DNA from: Symbiodinium natans
Lineage: Eukaryota; Sar; Dinophyceae; Suessiales; Symbiodiniaceae
DNA length: 64,000 bases
Direction of reading: 5' to 3'
Assembly: GCA_905221605.1 (NCBI GenBank)
Contig: CAJNDS010000001.1
Coordinates: 906,525-970,524 of the forward strand
Part shown: positions 1-13,100 of the stretch, one piece after another
Position numbering within the stretch: position 1 is the first letter of the stretch
Layout of the letters: every line of letters begins with the position of its first letter
Program-made: the position numbers and the translations under genes
Notes under the pieces: generated by a model
What the model was told of the DNA's origin: nothing
The model's database searches: none
Seen by the model: the letters and a program-made list of their open reading frames with translations, nothing else

Positions 1-67
1 TTTGGGAAGGGGGTTCTCGTTGACCCTGAACCCTAAACCCTAAACCCTAATCCCCCAGACCCCAAAC

Positions 68-141
68 CCCATCAGTTTCAGCAAAGCAGCGGCCAAAGTG
101 GTAAAGCATGCCGACCTGGTTCAAGATGTCAAGATCGAGGG
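68..141 (-). CDS. G8 gene exon 36 (last in window)
   Basis: 74 nt. Acceptor TAAG|C, donor GGG|GT. Reads LDLDILNQVGMLYHFGR then CFAETDG, continuing the beta-sandwich-like segment after the W/C-rich block (.l.l......G.lYhFGr). Phase 1 to 0. The gene continues beyond the left edge; bases 1-67 are CCCTAAA-type intron. Confidence 0.78.
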
Positions 142-3100
142 CTTATAGGCAGGGCTCAGGGCTCAGGGCTTATGGGGGTTTAGAATTTAGGGTTTAGGGT
201 TTAGGAGTTGAGCTGAAGGCCTGAACCTTGAGGCACTGAGGCACTAAACCCTGAAAATCCGCAACCCTGAGGCCCTAGTCCCTGAAACTTTCAACCCTGA
301 AATCCTGAACCCTGAGGCCGCCGTAAACGATGACATGCTCAACCCTGAGGTCCTACTTGGAGGCTCAGGGTACTTAGCAACCCATTAGGAGTGTAGTTAT
401 CACCCACAGACAAGTACCCTAATCGGGCTATAATTGGGCTAAAAGTGCAGTTATAGTTGGGTTACTAAGTACCATGAATCTCCAAGTAGCCCTAAACCCT
501 AAACCCTGAACCCGAAACCCTAAACCCTAAACCCTAAACCCGGGGGGGTGCGCAGGCGAGGGGCAGCGGTGTTCGGGTGAGTGCGCTGGGGCGGCGATGA
601 GAGGAGGCCCTGCATGATGAAAAGGCTCACCACCGTCCTTGAGAGCAGGGTTCAGGGTTTCGGGTTTCGGGTTCAGGGTTTCAGGTTTATACGGTGCAGA
701 GACAGCGCAGGAGTTGCCATGCTTCGTATTTGTCTTAGTCTTTGCTTGACTTGTTCTCTCTTTGGGTGACGGGTGCAACACTAACCAGCCCGCTGAGTCA
801 TAGGAACCACATATGGGGGGTTTCCAAAAATAGGGGTACCAGTCTTGGGGTTTAGGGATATAAAAAATTGGGTACCCCTCATTTCGGAAACGCCCATATT
901 TCAGGAACCGACTAGGACGTAACAAGAACGAGGCGGTACATGAAATAGGAACCCTAAACCCTTCAACACAGTCCGTGCCTATACCTGCCAGAGGCCATGC
1001 CTCTGCCCACGAAAGCCCGTGCCGAAGCCCACGAAAGTTTGTGCCTATGCCCCACGAAAGTCTGTGCCCGTGCCTATGCCCACGACGCTCCGTGCCCTTA
1101 TATTCCTTAATTATAATGGGTTTAGGGTTTAGGGTTTAGGGTTATAATAGGGGGTACCAGAATCCCCATTCATGACTGTTAGTAGGAGGGGGAACATCCC
1201 AAGTTTGGGCTGAAAAGGGTTTATGGCATTAGGGGGGGGGGGGGGGGCCCTCCTTGGTGGGTTTCGAGCTTCAGACTCAAGTCCGGACACGTCAGGTCCT
1301 AGGTTTTGGGTTTAGAGTTTAGGGTTAAACCCTAGACCCTAAACCCTAAACCCTAACCTTAAAGGGGAGAACCCCAAGCCTAGACCTCTCAGGTCCCGGG
1401 GGTGATCTAGGAAGCACTTGGGGTCTCCTGGCCCCTACACTCCAAACCCTACTTGGAGGTTCATGGTACTTAGTACTTACAATCCAACTGTAACCCTGTT
1501 AGGGTACTTGAGGGGCTTACATGTGGGTTATAACGTAACTACACTTATCATGGGTTACCCTAAACCCTAAACCCTAAACCCTAAACCCTAAACCCTAAAC
1601 CCTATAATGGGGTTACTGAGTACCCTGAACCTCCAGGTACCTTCGAGGACTTTCCACAGGGGCTTGGTCACAAGAAGCGAGCCGCAAAACCCCTAAGCCC
1701 TGAGAATATACCTGAACGCTGGGGCTTAGGGTTCAGGGTTCAGGGTTCAGGGTTTAGGGTTTAGGGTTTGGGGCTGTAGGGTTCAGGGTTCAGGGTTCAG
1801 GGTTCAGGGTTTAGGGTTTAGGGTTTAGGGTTTAGGGTTTAGGGTTTAGGGTTTAGGGTCCCCCCCCCAAACAATAAAACAACTGCAAAACAAGACTCAA
1901 TCCTAAACCCAAAGCGCCCCCAACAGAAAATGTCCAACCCCGGAGAGAAGTCCGCAAAACACCTGGTAACACTTAACAAAAAAAACCTAGCATTAACAAC
2001 CAAAAAAACTAGCAACTCTTCAAAACCCAAAACTCTTTAATGCCTTAACCAAACATCCTAAACCATAAACCTGCAACGCTAAACCCTAAACCCTGAAGCC
2101 CTCAAGCCCTGAACCCTAAACTTGACACAAGTTCCCCCTTATACTAGCAGTCCTTTATAGGGAATCTCGTACCCCCGATCATAATCCCAATTAAGGACTG
2201 TTAGTATACGGGGGAATATCCCTAAACCCTAAACCCTAAACCCTAAACCCTAAACCCCCCAAACCCTAAACCCCAAACCCCAAACCCCAAACCCCAAACC
2301 CCAAACCCCAAACCCTAAACCCTAAACCCAGCGTCCGATGGCCCATCGTGGGGCAGATCCAGAAGCCCCAGTCGAGATTTCGCTGGCAACCTCGGGGTTT
2401 AGGGTTTAGGGTTTGGGGTTTGGGGTTTAGGGTTTGTCGAGATTTCGCTGGCAACCTCGGGGTGCAGGGTGTCTGGGTCTTTGGGGTTTGGGTTTGGGGT
2501 ATAGGGTTTAGGGTTTAGGGCTAGGGTTTAGGGTTTGGGATTTAGGGTTTAGGGCTTGGACCTGCTTGGGCTTAGGGCTTGGGCCTCGCAATCCTCAGAC
2601 CCCCAACAAACCTGAACCCGGGAGCCGGCAGAGCCTAAGGCAAAGAAGTTCCCAAGCTGTTGAGGATTTAGGGTTTAGGGTTTAGGGTTTAGGGTTTAGG
2701 GTTTAGGGGTAGACTTGGTAGCCCAGTAACTTTATCATAATAAGGGCTCCCTTCTTTGGGTTGGTTCCTTTTATAAGGGAACCTTGAAGCAAAAAAGTAC
2801 TAGACCCAGGAGTAACTAACCTAGGAATAAACAGGGTGCCCTTGTTTTGTTGGCAGGGGATTATACGTATGCAGGAACCCCAACCCTAAACATGTGTAGC
2901 GCAAGGCGTGCTCGCTTGTCCCCCGAAACAGCCCGAAACGCCCTAACTTGGGTGTTCCAAGTCGTTCTGGCCGGGGATCATCCTCAGCAGGTCTCGGGTG
3001 TATAGTATAGGGTTTAGGGTTTAGGGTTTAGGGTTTAGGGTTTAGGGTTAGGGTTTAGGGTTTAGGGTCTAGGGTCTAGGGTTTAGGAAAAAATTAGGGC

Positions 3101-4158
3101 CCCCACATGAACCCTATAAGCCGTACGTCCGGAAGGAATCACCCCCCCAAAGCCCTAAAGCCCCAAACCGCCTAAAGCCATATTTAAGGAGACCTAGTTA
3201 ACAAAGCCCACAAACCCTAAACCCTAAACCCTATTTACATCCTAAACCAACCCTATAAGCACTATAAACCCTATAGCCCTACAGCATCTCTGGCGAAAGC
3301 GGCTATCGTCGATGCGCCACCATTCGTTCGTTCGGGAATCAGTCTCCGCGTCCTGGAGCGACCCGCGACTGCATCAAACATCGTTGCGGGGTACCCAAAG
3401 TGCCCAATACCCCTGAATTAGGAAAATACCTTAAATCATGTTAAGGATTCCTCTTGAGATTAAGGCATGACTGTTTGGGGGTACAGACCGGGTCCCCTAA
3501 ACTCTAAACCCTGGGCCTACCCAAACCATAAACCCGTACCCCAAACCCCAATCCCCAAACCCCAAACCCTAAACCCTAGACCACCCTAAACCTTAAACCC
3601 TAAACGCATCCCATGGGCGCGGCCCGCAAGTTGTTGACCACCCATGACTCCCCAGAAGCCCCACTCTCCCCCCCCCCCCCCCCCCCCGCGTCCCCCATTG
3701 CGCCCAGCCCTAAACCCAAAACCCGAGACCCAAGACGCTAAACCCTACACCGGACCAGACCCTGAACCCAACCACGATGAACCACGCTGGGGGTTGGAGG
3801 GGTCGGCAAATGTTGGGGCATATAGTGTAAAAAAGGGGTCACAAAGGGTACACAAGGCATACACACACGTATAGGTACAGGGGGTTCGTCGGGCCCTAAA
3901 CCCTAAACCCTGAGCCCTAGGGTCTAAACCCTAAACCCCTAAGCCCTAAACCCTGGGGATAGGGGCATGTAGGATCTGAAGTTATCTTATAGGCTCTGAA
4001 GCAGCCAGGATGTTGAGTTTTTGGTCTTGGGGTTAAGGTGTATAGGGTATAGGGTTTAGGGCTTAGGGTTTAGGGTTTAGGGTTAGGGCTCCTTAGCTCT
4101 TTCGGCAAGTTTGGCGGGTTTAGGGTTTAGTGAATGGGTTTGGGGTTTAAGGCTTAGA

Positions 4159-4195
<37 letters not shown>

Positions 4196-7100
4196 GTAGG
4201 GGTTGCGAAGCATCTGCTTGCCAGTCAAGGTCGTTCTGGCTCAAGTGGGAAGAGTCCTCAAGAACCGATTTTATGTCCCCCTAACTCTCCAAGTATGGTA
4301 ATACTTGGGGTATAAGGGTTTAGGTTTAGGGTATAAGTGCAATCATACTTGGGTTGCCGGGGAAAAGTAAACCCCAAGCCCATGATGTTCACAAGGCCTT
4401 GACCATCCCACAACCCTGTATAGTTCATAGTCGCTGCAGCTACAACCAGTTGCAACCCTATTTTAGGGAATGGGTTTAGGGTTTAGGGTTTAGGGTTTAG
4501 GGTTTAGGGTTTAGGGTTTAGGGTTTAGGGTTTAGGGCTTAGGGTGCAACACTTCTAGTCCCACTTGCAACTACCCACGAACCTCGAAGAAAGCCCTATA
4601 CTTGGAGGTTCGAGGTACTTAGGAACCCATTACAAGTGTAGTCATAACCCACATATACGCCCCTTAAGTACCCTAATAGGGTTATTATTGGGCTACAAGC
4701 ACCCTTCGAATTGGGCTACTGAACCCTGAAGCCTAAAGCCTAAACCCTAATTTTATTTGGGTTTCTAAGTACCCTGAACCTCCCCAAGTACCGGGCCCGT
4801 TACGGGCATCAAAAAGCAGGTCCTCGTCGTCAGCGCCAATGATTGCGGCCTGGTCCCATCCGACGAGGCTGCCGTCCGCCTTAGCGATCTAATTACCCTA
4901 AACCCTAAACCCTAAATCCTAAACCCTAAACCCTTAAACCCCAAACCCTAAGCCCTAAGACCTAACCCTAAACCCTAAACCCTAAACCCTGAACCCTGAA
5001 CCCTGAACCCTAAGCCCTATGAGTGGGGTTAAGCCGGGTTTAGCAAGGGCACAAATGGAGGTGGAGGCCTACAAGGCCAAACCTTCGAAGGTCGACGAGC
5101 CATTTGCCGGCTCGCTGGGTCTCGACAAAATAAGATATTGTGATGCGGCTTTGTGTTTATATCAAAGCCGACAGCTCGCTTTTGGATGGGATGAAACCAG
5201 GAGTCATGTGCAGGGAGTAGTGGGAAGTATTAGGGAACCTTACGCTGCGTACCCCCCCCTTGAGCCCCCCTCCCTTAAGAACCCTCTGAATAAATTACCC
5301 CCTACTAGAATCCCCAGCCAGCTGCAAACCCTCCTGCTGCTTCGACCCTCAAGCCCCATAGGACATCATAGAAGGTTTGGGGTTTAGGGTTTAGGGTTTA
5401 GGGCTAGGACTCTTGTCTTGGTCCCTGATTCTGGGGCGAAGGTCGTCGATCATGTTGGCCGTCTGCGAGGAGCCGGCCAGGCCGGGGCAGAAGTTGCACT
5501 GGCGCGTGCAGGTGTCCGAGTGATACCTGGGATTCTTGCCCTCAAGCCTAGACCCTATAAAAACACCTCAAACCCCGAGCCCTAAACCCTAAACCCTAAA
5601 CCCCAAATTCCAGGTATTTTAGACCCTAGAAACCCCCAAAACCCCGAGCCCTAGGCTCTTAGGGGCCCTGTGAAGCTTGGGGGGTTTAGGGACTAGGGTT
5701 TAGGTGGAATCCTACATCCCAAAAACACAACCCCAATTGCCAAACCCCCCCTTGAGCCCCCCTGTCTTCAAGACCCTATTAATGTATAGAGCGCCGCGGC
5801 GTCAAACCCCCCAAAACCAAACTCGAAAATCCCGAACCACAAAAAACCAAACTCGCAAACCCGGAGCCCTAAACCCAAACCCTGAAGCCCCAAAAAACAG
5901 AACTCGAAAACCCGGAGCCCTAAACCCTAAACCCTAAACCCTAAACCCTGCACCCTAAACCCTAAACCCTAAACCCTAAACCCTAAACCCTAAACCCTAA
6001 ACCCTCCGAAGGTGGAGGGAGTTCAGGGCTCGCGGGCGCTTAGGGGCCCTGTGGAGCGTGGGGGTTTAGGGTTTAGGGTTTAGGGTTTCAGGTTTAAGAT
6101 GTAGAGTTTCGGGTTTAGGGTTGTTTGGCGACTGGTCTCCGGAAGCCGCTTGCTGTACACTTCTGAGGCGACATGCGAAAGCAGGGTTTAGGGTTTAGGG
6201 TTTAGGGTGTAGGGTGCCTCTCGTCTCTACTCATCAGTGTTTTCCCCCCTGTCAGCTGCTCTAAACCCTAAACCCTGAACCCTGCCCTGAACCCTAAATC
6301 CTAAACCCTAAGCTCTACCTAGTCCTGAACGCTAAACCCTGAACCCGGAACCCTGAACCCTAAACCCTAAACTGCTGTGTCTGCTGACGAGCCACCGCCA
6401 TTCCGGTTGAGGCTTTCAAGGTGTAGGGTTCACGGCTTAAGGTTTCCAAGTGCCGGGGGTTTAAGGCTTCGAGGCTTCGGGCTCGCTTAAAACCGTGTGC
6501 TCGTAGGTTTCTGAAGAATCGCGCAAGGAATGTTGAAACAAAGCCTGCTGACAACATTGGGCCTGGGGCTCCTACGGCAGGGTGTAGGGGGAATTTGAAG
6601 TTGAAGACTTCACCCCGTCAACCCCTCTAAACCCTAAACCCTAACCTAAACCCTAAACCCCAACCTAAACCCTAAACCCTAACCTAAACCCAAAACCTGG
6701 GTGGGGGACATCGTCTATAGGCTCCTCCGCCCCTCCCCTCCCATGAAAAAAAGCTAGACCCAAGTATAAAAAAGGGAAAGGGAACCTTGTAAGCCCTAAA
6801 CCCTAAACCCTAAGAGCCTTATTTGCCCTAAAACCTTTCAACCCTAAACCCCAAGACCCAAAACCCTGAACCCTAAACCCCAAACCCTGAACCCTAAACC
6901 CTAAACCCTAAACCCCAAACCCTAAACCCCAAACCCTAAACCCTACAAACGAGTGAATAAGGGCCCTACTCTGGGTCCCCTGAACCCTAAACCCTAAACC
7001 CTAAACCCCAAACCCTAAACCCTAAACCCTAAACCCTACAAACGAGTGAATAAGGGCCCAGGAAGCGGCTCTTCTGGCAACTCCGAGGGGCGATTGGCAG

Positions 7101-10100
7101 GCGAGTCGGTGCACGTGGCCTGGCATTGAGGGTTGAGGGTTGAGGGTTGAGGGTTTGGGTTTAGGGTTTAGGGTTTAGGGTTTAGGGTTTAGGGTTTAGG
7201 GTTTAGGGTTTAGGGTTTAGGGTTTAGGGTTTAGGGGAAAGGGTTTAGTGTCCTCTTAAACCCATTCAACGTGCATGCATGTAGCTCTAGGAGAGTAGGG
7301 CGTTAGGGCTTTGGGTGAAAAAGGGGCTTGGGGTTGAGGGGTTTAGGTTTCACAGGGCATAGAGGGAGTTTAGGGGTCTGAGAGTCCTAAACCCTAAACC
7401 CTAAACCCACAATGGGAGTCCTAAACCCTAAGCCCTAAGCCCTAAACCGGCCTATGAGCTTTTCTCCGAGGGCTGGAGGGAGGGGGTGGGGGGGTGGCCC
7501 TTGTTGAACTGGAGACTTTTAAAGGGATTCAGGGGTTCACCCTACGGGTCCATGTACCTCTACACTATATACTTGGGCCTTCAGGGGGTTCCCATACAGT
7601 AGCTGTATAAGTGTATACGATACAGGTACATGGACCCTTAGGGTGAGGTTTGGGGGTTGGGGTTGGGCTTGGTCTGGATAAAGGTTTGGGGTTAAGCTGG
7701 GGGCTTGTTGGGGTTTAGGGTTTAGGGTTTAGGGTTTAGGGTTTAGGGTTTAGGGTTAGGGTTTAGGGTTTAGGGTTTAGGGTTTAGGGTTTAGGCTTTG
7801 GGGTTTTGGGTGGTAGGGACGTGCAAACCGCTCGAGTATGGAATGTTTCCCACAATCGTGGCAGGGTCCTTAGCAGATTCGGAGGTCAACCCTTAACCCT
7901 AGAACCCTCAGAGGCCCAAAAGCCTGATAACTCAGGAACTTGAAGTGAGACTCCTTAACTCTTAGGGCTTCTTGCTAGCTCGGTGAGCCGGGCACTGAAA
8001 CGACCTAAACCCTAAACCCTAAACCCTGAACCCTGAACCCTAAACCCTAAACCCTAAACCCTAGATCCTAAACCCTAAACCCTAAACCCTAAAGCTGGGG
8101 AATTTGGGGTCCCTTCATACATCCCTTAAAGGCAATAAGAACTTCTACGATGGTCCTTGAAACCCTCTGAAACATAGTCCGACATGCAATCCTCCGAAAC
8201 TCAGGGTTTGGGTCTTAGGGGTTGAGGGCCTTCCCAAGGCCTACCCCGGCTGGCGTGCGAACATCCTTTCACCTCCCAGGGCCCGGTTGATGGCAGCACG
8301 TCGAGGGACAGGAGAGGACTCCCGAGCCTTGACGGCCGAAAAGGACCACCGGCGGGGCTGTCACGCGCGCCTGCTACCTCCTGAGAAAGAAAGCTTTCGT
8401 GCCGCCGGAGCCACAGACCCAAGAAAAAGTGGCCTTTGGGTTTTGGGGTTTAGGGTTTAGGGTTTAGGGTGCAATTGGGTTTGGGGCTTTAGGGTGCAAT
8501 AGGGATCCGAAGTATGGGGCCCTTGTTATATCTAGGGTAATTATATAAGGGCTGTATAACAAGAGACCCAAAATAAAGGACCCATACGTGGGATCCCATA
8601 GTGTAGGCTTGAGTTTAGGCTTTGGGGTGTTGGGTTGAGGGTGTAGGGTTCCTGGTAGCCCAGCAGCCATACTATGATAAGGGCACCCTTTTTTGGGTTG
8701 GTTACCCAGAGACTCCAAAACCCCTTAATTAAGGAATATACCTTAAATCATACTAGGGTTCCTATTCTAATTTAGGGTATATTCCTTAATTAAGGGGTTT
8801 TGGAGTCTCTGGGTACTTTATAAGGGAAATTTGAACCAACAAAAAGGGTAAAAGGGTACCACGGGGCTACCAGGGGTTTTTTGGGGCACTTGAAGTCGTG
8901 AATGCCATGGTGCGTCGTAGCTTCGAGCAGGGACCTAAACCCTAAACCCTAAACCCTAAACCCTAAACCTTGAACCCCGAACCCTGAACCCTATAACCCC
9001 GCCTAAACCCTAAACCGCAAACGTGGGAGCAGCGCGCAAGCGCTGTGCCATGGGTGTCCCCTCGAAGGAGATGGCCTTTGCATGGAACATACCTGCGCAT
9101 GCTCATGGTTTCTTGGCTGCACTCAGGAGGGTAGCTAAAAATTAAACTTTTAGCTGCCTTATAAAAAAAAACCCCAATTAACCCAAAAAAGGTAAGGATC
9201 TAAAGTTGCAGTAAAGTACCACAAAGGTTTAAGGCTCTCGTGACTGGAAACCCTACAAACCTTAAGGGGTTCCAAGCATGGGCCCATAATTTCCCTTGCT
9301 ATATAACCCTTGTAGGTTTAGGGTTTAGGGTTTAGGGTTTAGGGTTTAGGGTTTAGGGTTTAGGGTTTAGGATTTCGTGCACCTTGGGATGCTCCCCCTT
9401 CTGCTAACAGTCCTCCATACTGATTACAGTACCTCCTATAAAAATCCCGATGAGGGACTGTTAGTATATGGGGGAACATCCCAGCCCGGTGAACCCTATA
9501 GACTCTATACAAACCCTAGGCCTAGGAACCCTGGATGTAGGGCTATTGGGGTTAGGGTTTAGGGTTTAGGGTTTAGGGTTGTAAATCCCTGCCATCAGGT
9601 TTGCGCAGGGGATTAGGGTTAGGGGTTGTACAGGGTTGAGTGTGTGGGGTGGAAGCCGAAGACCCTGAACCCTGAACCCTGAACCCTAAACCCTAAACCC
9701 TGAACCCGAAACCCTGCATCCCGGACAAGTCTGCTCCGTCTGTGAAGCAGCAGATGGGCAAGAACATGGATCGGAAGACTTCGCAGGGAATCCTAAACCC
9801 CGAACCCTCGGAATGGGATTGCAACTGTTGTCGGTGTTAAGCCTGATTTAGGGACCTTGGGCTTAGGATTCAGAGATCCAGGGTTTCGGGCTTAGGCGAA
9901 GATTCATATGAACAAGAAGCCATTCTGGGTCTTTCATTCTGGAGAGCCCCTTGGGGTGTTATAGGGTAGATAAGGGTTGTAGAAGGGGGCCCATATTAAG
10001 GGAGCATGTAACTACCCCTAAACCCTAAACCCTAAACCCTACACCCTAAACCCTAAATTCTTACCAAGATGGGGGGTTATATAGAGGTTTTCGAGAATGG

Positions 10101-13100
10101 GGGGGGGGGGGGGGGGGGGGGGGCGCATCTTTTGTGGCCCTTTTCGGGTCATACCTTAAAGGCGACTCTGTCAGGACCCTCCAGTGGTTTAGGATTTAGG
10201 GTTTCGGGGTTAGGGTTTGGGGGGTAAGAGGTTAGGGGTTACGAAGAGATCACGGCACTGAGCCATTTCCCCCAAGCACCGCCGAACATGGGCGTAAGGA
10301 CGACAACTTGCCCTACTCTCCCTGACCCCCAAGTGGGATGAATTGAAGCGCCCCAAAAAGAAGCTACCAAAATGGGTCCCTTTTTGGGATCTTATGTATA
10401 GGCCCTGTTGAATCTCCAGCAAAAAGGTGGATCAGTATAGCATCAACGAGGCTCACCAACTTCCATTGACTTAGCTACCTTTCACCTGCACCCCCCCCCC
10501 CCCCCCCACACACCCTGAAACCCGACACCGCCAAAGCACTAAACCGAAAACTGCCATAATCCTGAACCCGAAACCACTATGTGGGGGGTTTACGATAACA
10601 AGGGACCACTTCTATAGACTCCCCAAGACTACCCTTACAAGAAGGTACCCCTATTCCCTAAGCCCAAAACCCTAAACCCGGAACCCTAAGCCCCTAAACC
10701 CTAAACCCTAAACCCTAAGCCCGAATCCTACGGGTGCCTTGCGGCTTGAAGATGTTGCTGTGAGTCATGTCCTGCCGGGTGCGAGTTGAAGTGCTTCGCA
10801 AGATTGAGGGTTCCGGACCCTAAGCCCTAAATCCTAAATCCTAAACCCTAAACCCTAAACCCTAAACCCTAAGCCCTAACCCTAAACCCTAAACCCTAAA
10901 CCCTAAACCCTAAACCCTAAACCCTAAACCCTAAATCCTAAACCCTAAACCCTAAACCCTAAACCCTAAACCCTCACCCTACACCCTAAACCCTAACGAC
11001 CTATGTAGCGTACAAGGGGAGCATAGGACTTGCAGTTTTGGTAAATACATGCTTCTTTGCTCGGTTTTCGACTGAAGCCGGGCTTAGACGTGGGGCGTGT
11101 AGGGCCTGGGACTTTTGGAGGTCGTTCGACCCAGGATGTAGCGGGTGTAGGGCCCTAGGGCTTTAGTGCAGCAAAAAGCAAACGGTGAGAGCATGCTGCA
11201 TACCGACAAGTCGCAACCCTAACCCCTATAGGTCCATGTGATTTCATAATTATAGTATACACTTGGGCCCTAAGGCTACCATACAGGAGCCCCTGTCAGG
11301 CCCAAGCATATGCGATATTGGCATGGGAGCACTTTGGGTAAACATGAAACCCTAAACAAACCAATTGCGTCAGAAGGATCGGGGCTTGAAGGGGCTGGCA
11401 GTTGGCAGGGGCCGAAGCTTCTCGTGGCTGCAGGGGTGGTGCGGAACCCCGCAACAACCGTGGAACCTTTCGTATAAAACTATGTCCTTGTTTGGAGTCC
11501 ACAGAGTACCTCTACTTTGGCCGATCGGCAGGTCAGGAAAACAGTTCTGCAGCACCAGAAAACAACGGCTACAGGGCTTGGGGCTCAGGTTTGTGAGCTT
11601 CAGGATCAGGGTTTTTGGGTTTATTTGGGGGGCCAGGTTGAAGCTGCAGCCGAAAAGCCTCAGCCCTAGAAGCCATAATCCAAAACGAAAAACGGAAGTC
11701 CACAAAATTCAAGGGCACTGCCGTAAGCCGCAGGAAGGCCAAGAGTCTAGGATTTACTTGGAGGTTCATGCGTAGCTATAAGTACATTGTAAGTGCCCCA
11801 GAAGGGCTATAATAAGTGATAAGTATAGTTACGTACCACATCTCTACTACAGCCTATACCCCTGCTGGCAGCTGCCCGTGAGCCTCCAAGAAGAGTGTGG
11901 GGTTTATGGGGCTTAGGGCATTTGAGGCTTGGGCCGAGGGCTTCGGAGCAAGGCTTTGCGCAAGGTGACAGGGTTCAGGGTTTAGGGTTTAGGGTTTAGG
12001 GTTAGAGGTTCAAGGCTGAGGGCTTAGGGCTTAGGAATCGGGGATCTAGATCTGCGCTTGAGGGCCTCGGCAATTTGCATGGCCATGGGAGCTGAATGCA
12101 AGTTACAAGTGAAAAGAACCCTAAGGATCCATGTACCTATATAGTATATACGTGGGCCTTGAAGGGGTTCCTACATAGTAGCTTTAGGGCCCAAGGATAT
12201 ACGTACCATGTAGGTACATGGATCCTTAGGGGAAATGATGGGCATCCTCGGGCGTCATCATGATGGAGCGTACTTGCAGCATCATGATGCGTGAGCTTAC
12301 GTGCAGACCGAAGAGCAACGTGTACAGCTTAGTCAGTCTTCTTGGACTTCTGGGTTTGTGGGGCTAAGTTCACCAGGCTGCTTCGCCCTGGCGCCCAGAC
12401 CCTGCACCCCTCACACAGTTTAGGGTTTAGGGTTTAGGGTTTAGGGTTTAGGGTTTAAAGAAGGGCCTCTGGGGTCAATTCTGGACGGGGGTTTTGGGAA
12501 ACGTTTAGGCCGATGAATGCGGCCCAGCAAGTGCTCTTCCCCAAAGGGTCCATGTACCTATATAGTAGATACTTGGGCCTTAAAGGGGTTCCTATATAGT
12601 GGCTTTAGGGGCCAAGTATATACCATATAGGTACATGGACCCTTAGGGTTCAGGGTCACAGAGGGTGGGAGTCCAGGAGTTCCTTGAGGGTAACCCCCAA
12701 AACTCCCTAAACCCATAAACCCTATTCGCCCTAAACCCTGTAGACCACTATAAGTGCTAAAGAACCCCCCTAAAAAAAAATAGATAACAATCCCTATATT
12801 GCCCTGATGAGGAAGAATAGTTTTTTTGAATATTTTCGGGTGTACATAATGAATTAGTAGTAAACCCTAATTAAACCCTAAACCCTAAACCCTAAACCCT
12901 AAACCCTAAACCCTAAACACGGAGTCCAAGGCCTGGAACCCAACAAGCCCTGAGCCGAAATTTTGGCGTCGGAGGGGTTGGACATGGCCGATCGACACCA
13001 TGAACTAAGAGGGTTTAGGGTTTAGGGTTTAGGGTTTAGGGTTTAGGGTTTAGGGTTTAGGGCGACACCATGAACTAAGCCCCGCCACCGCACTTCCCAA

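Noticed and set aside
4225-4240. Relic of the dinoflagellate spliced leader (TTCTGGCTCAAG)
   Set aside because: Only 11 of 12 bases at the 3' end of the leader match, nothing further 5', and no gene follows.
5019-5387. 122-codon plus-strand frame
   Set aside because: Begins within and ends in telomere-like repeat and contains low-complexity proline-rich sequence; no recognised motif. Possible but unsupported.
11296-11775. Cluster of overlapping frames on both strands (up to 136 codons)
   Set aside because: No family features, frames overlap on opposite strands and run into telomeric repeat; no phase relation to the G8 chain.
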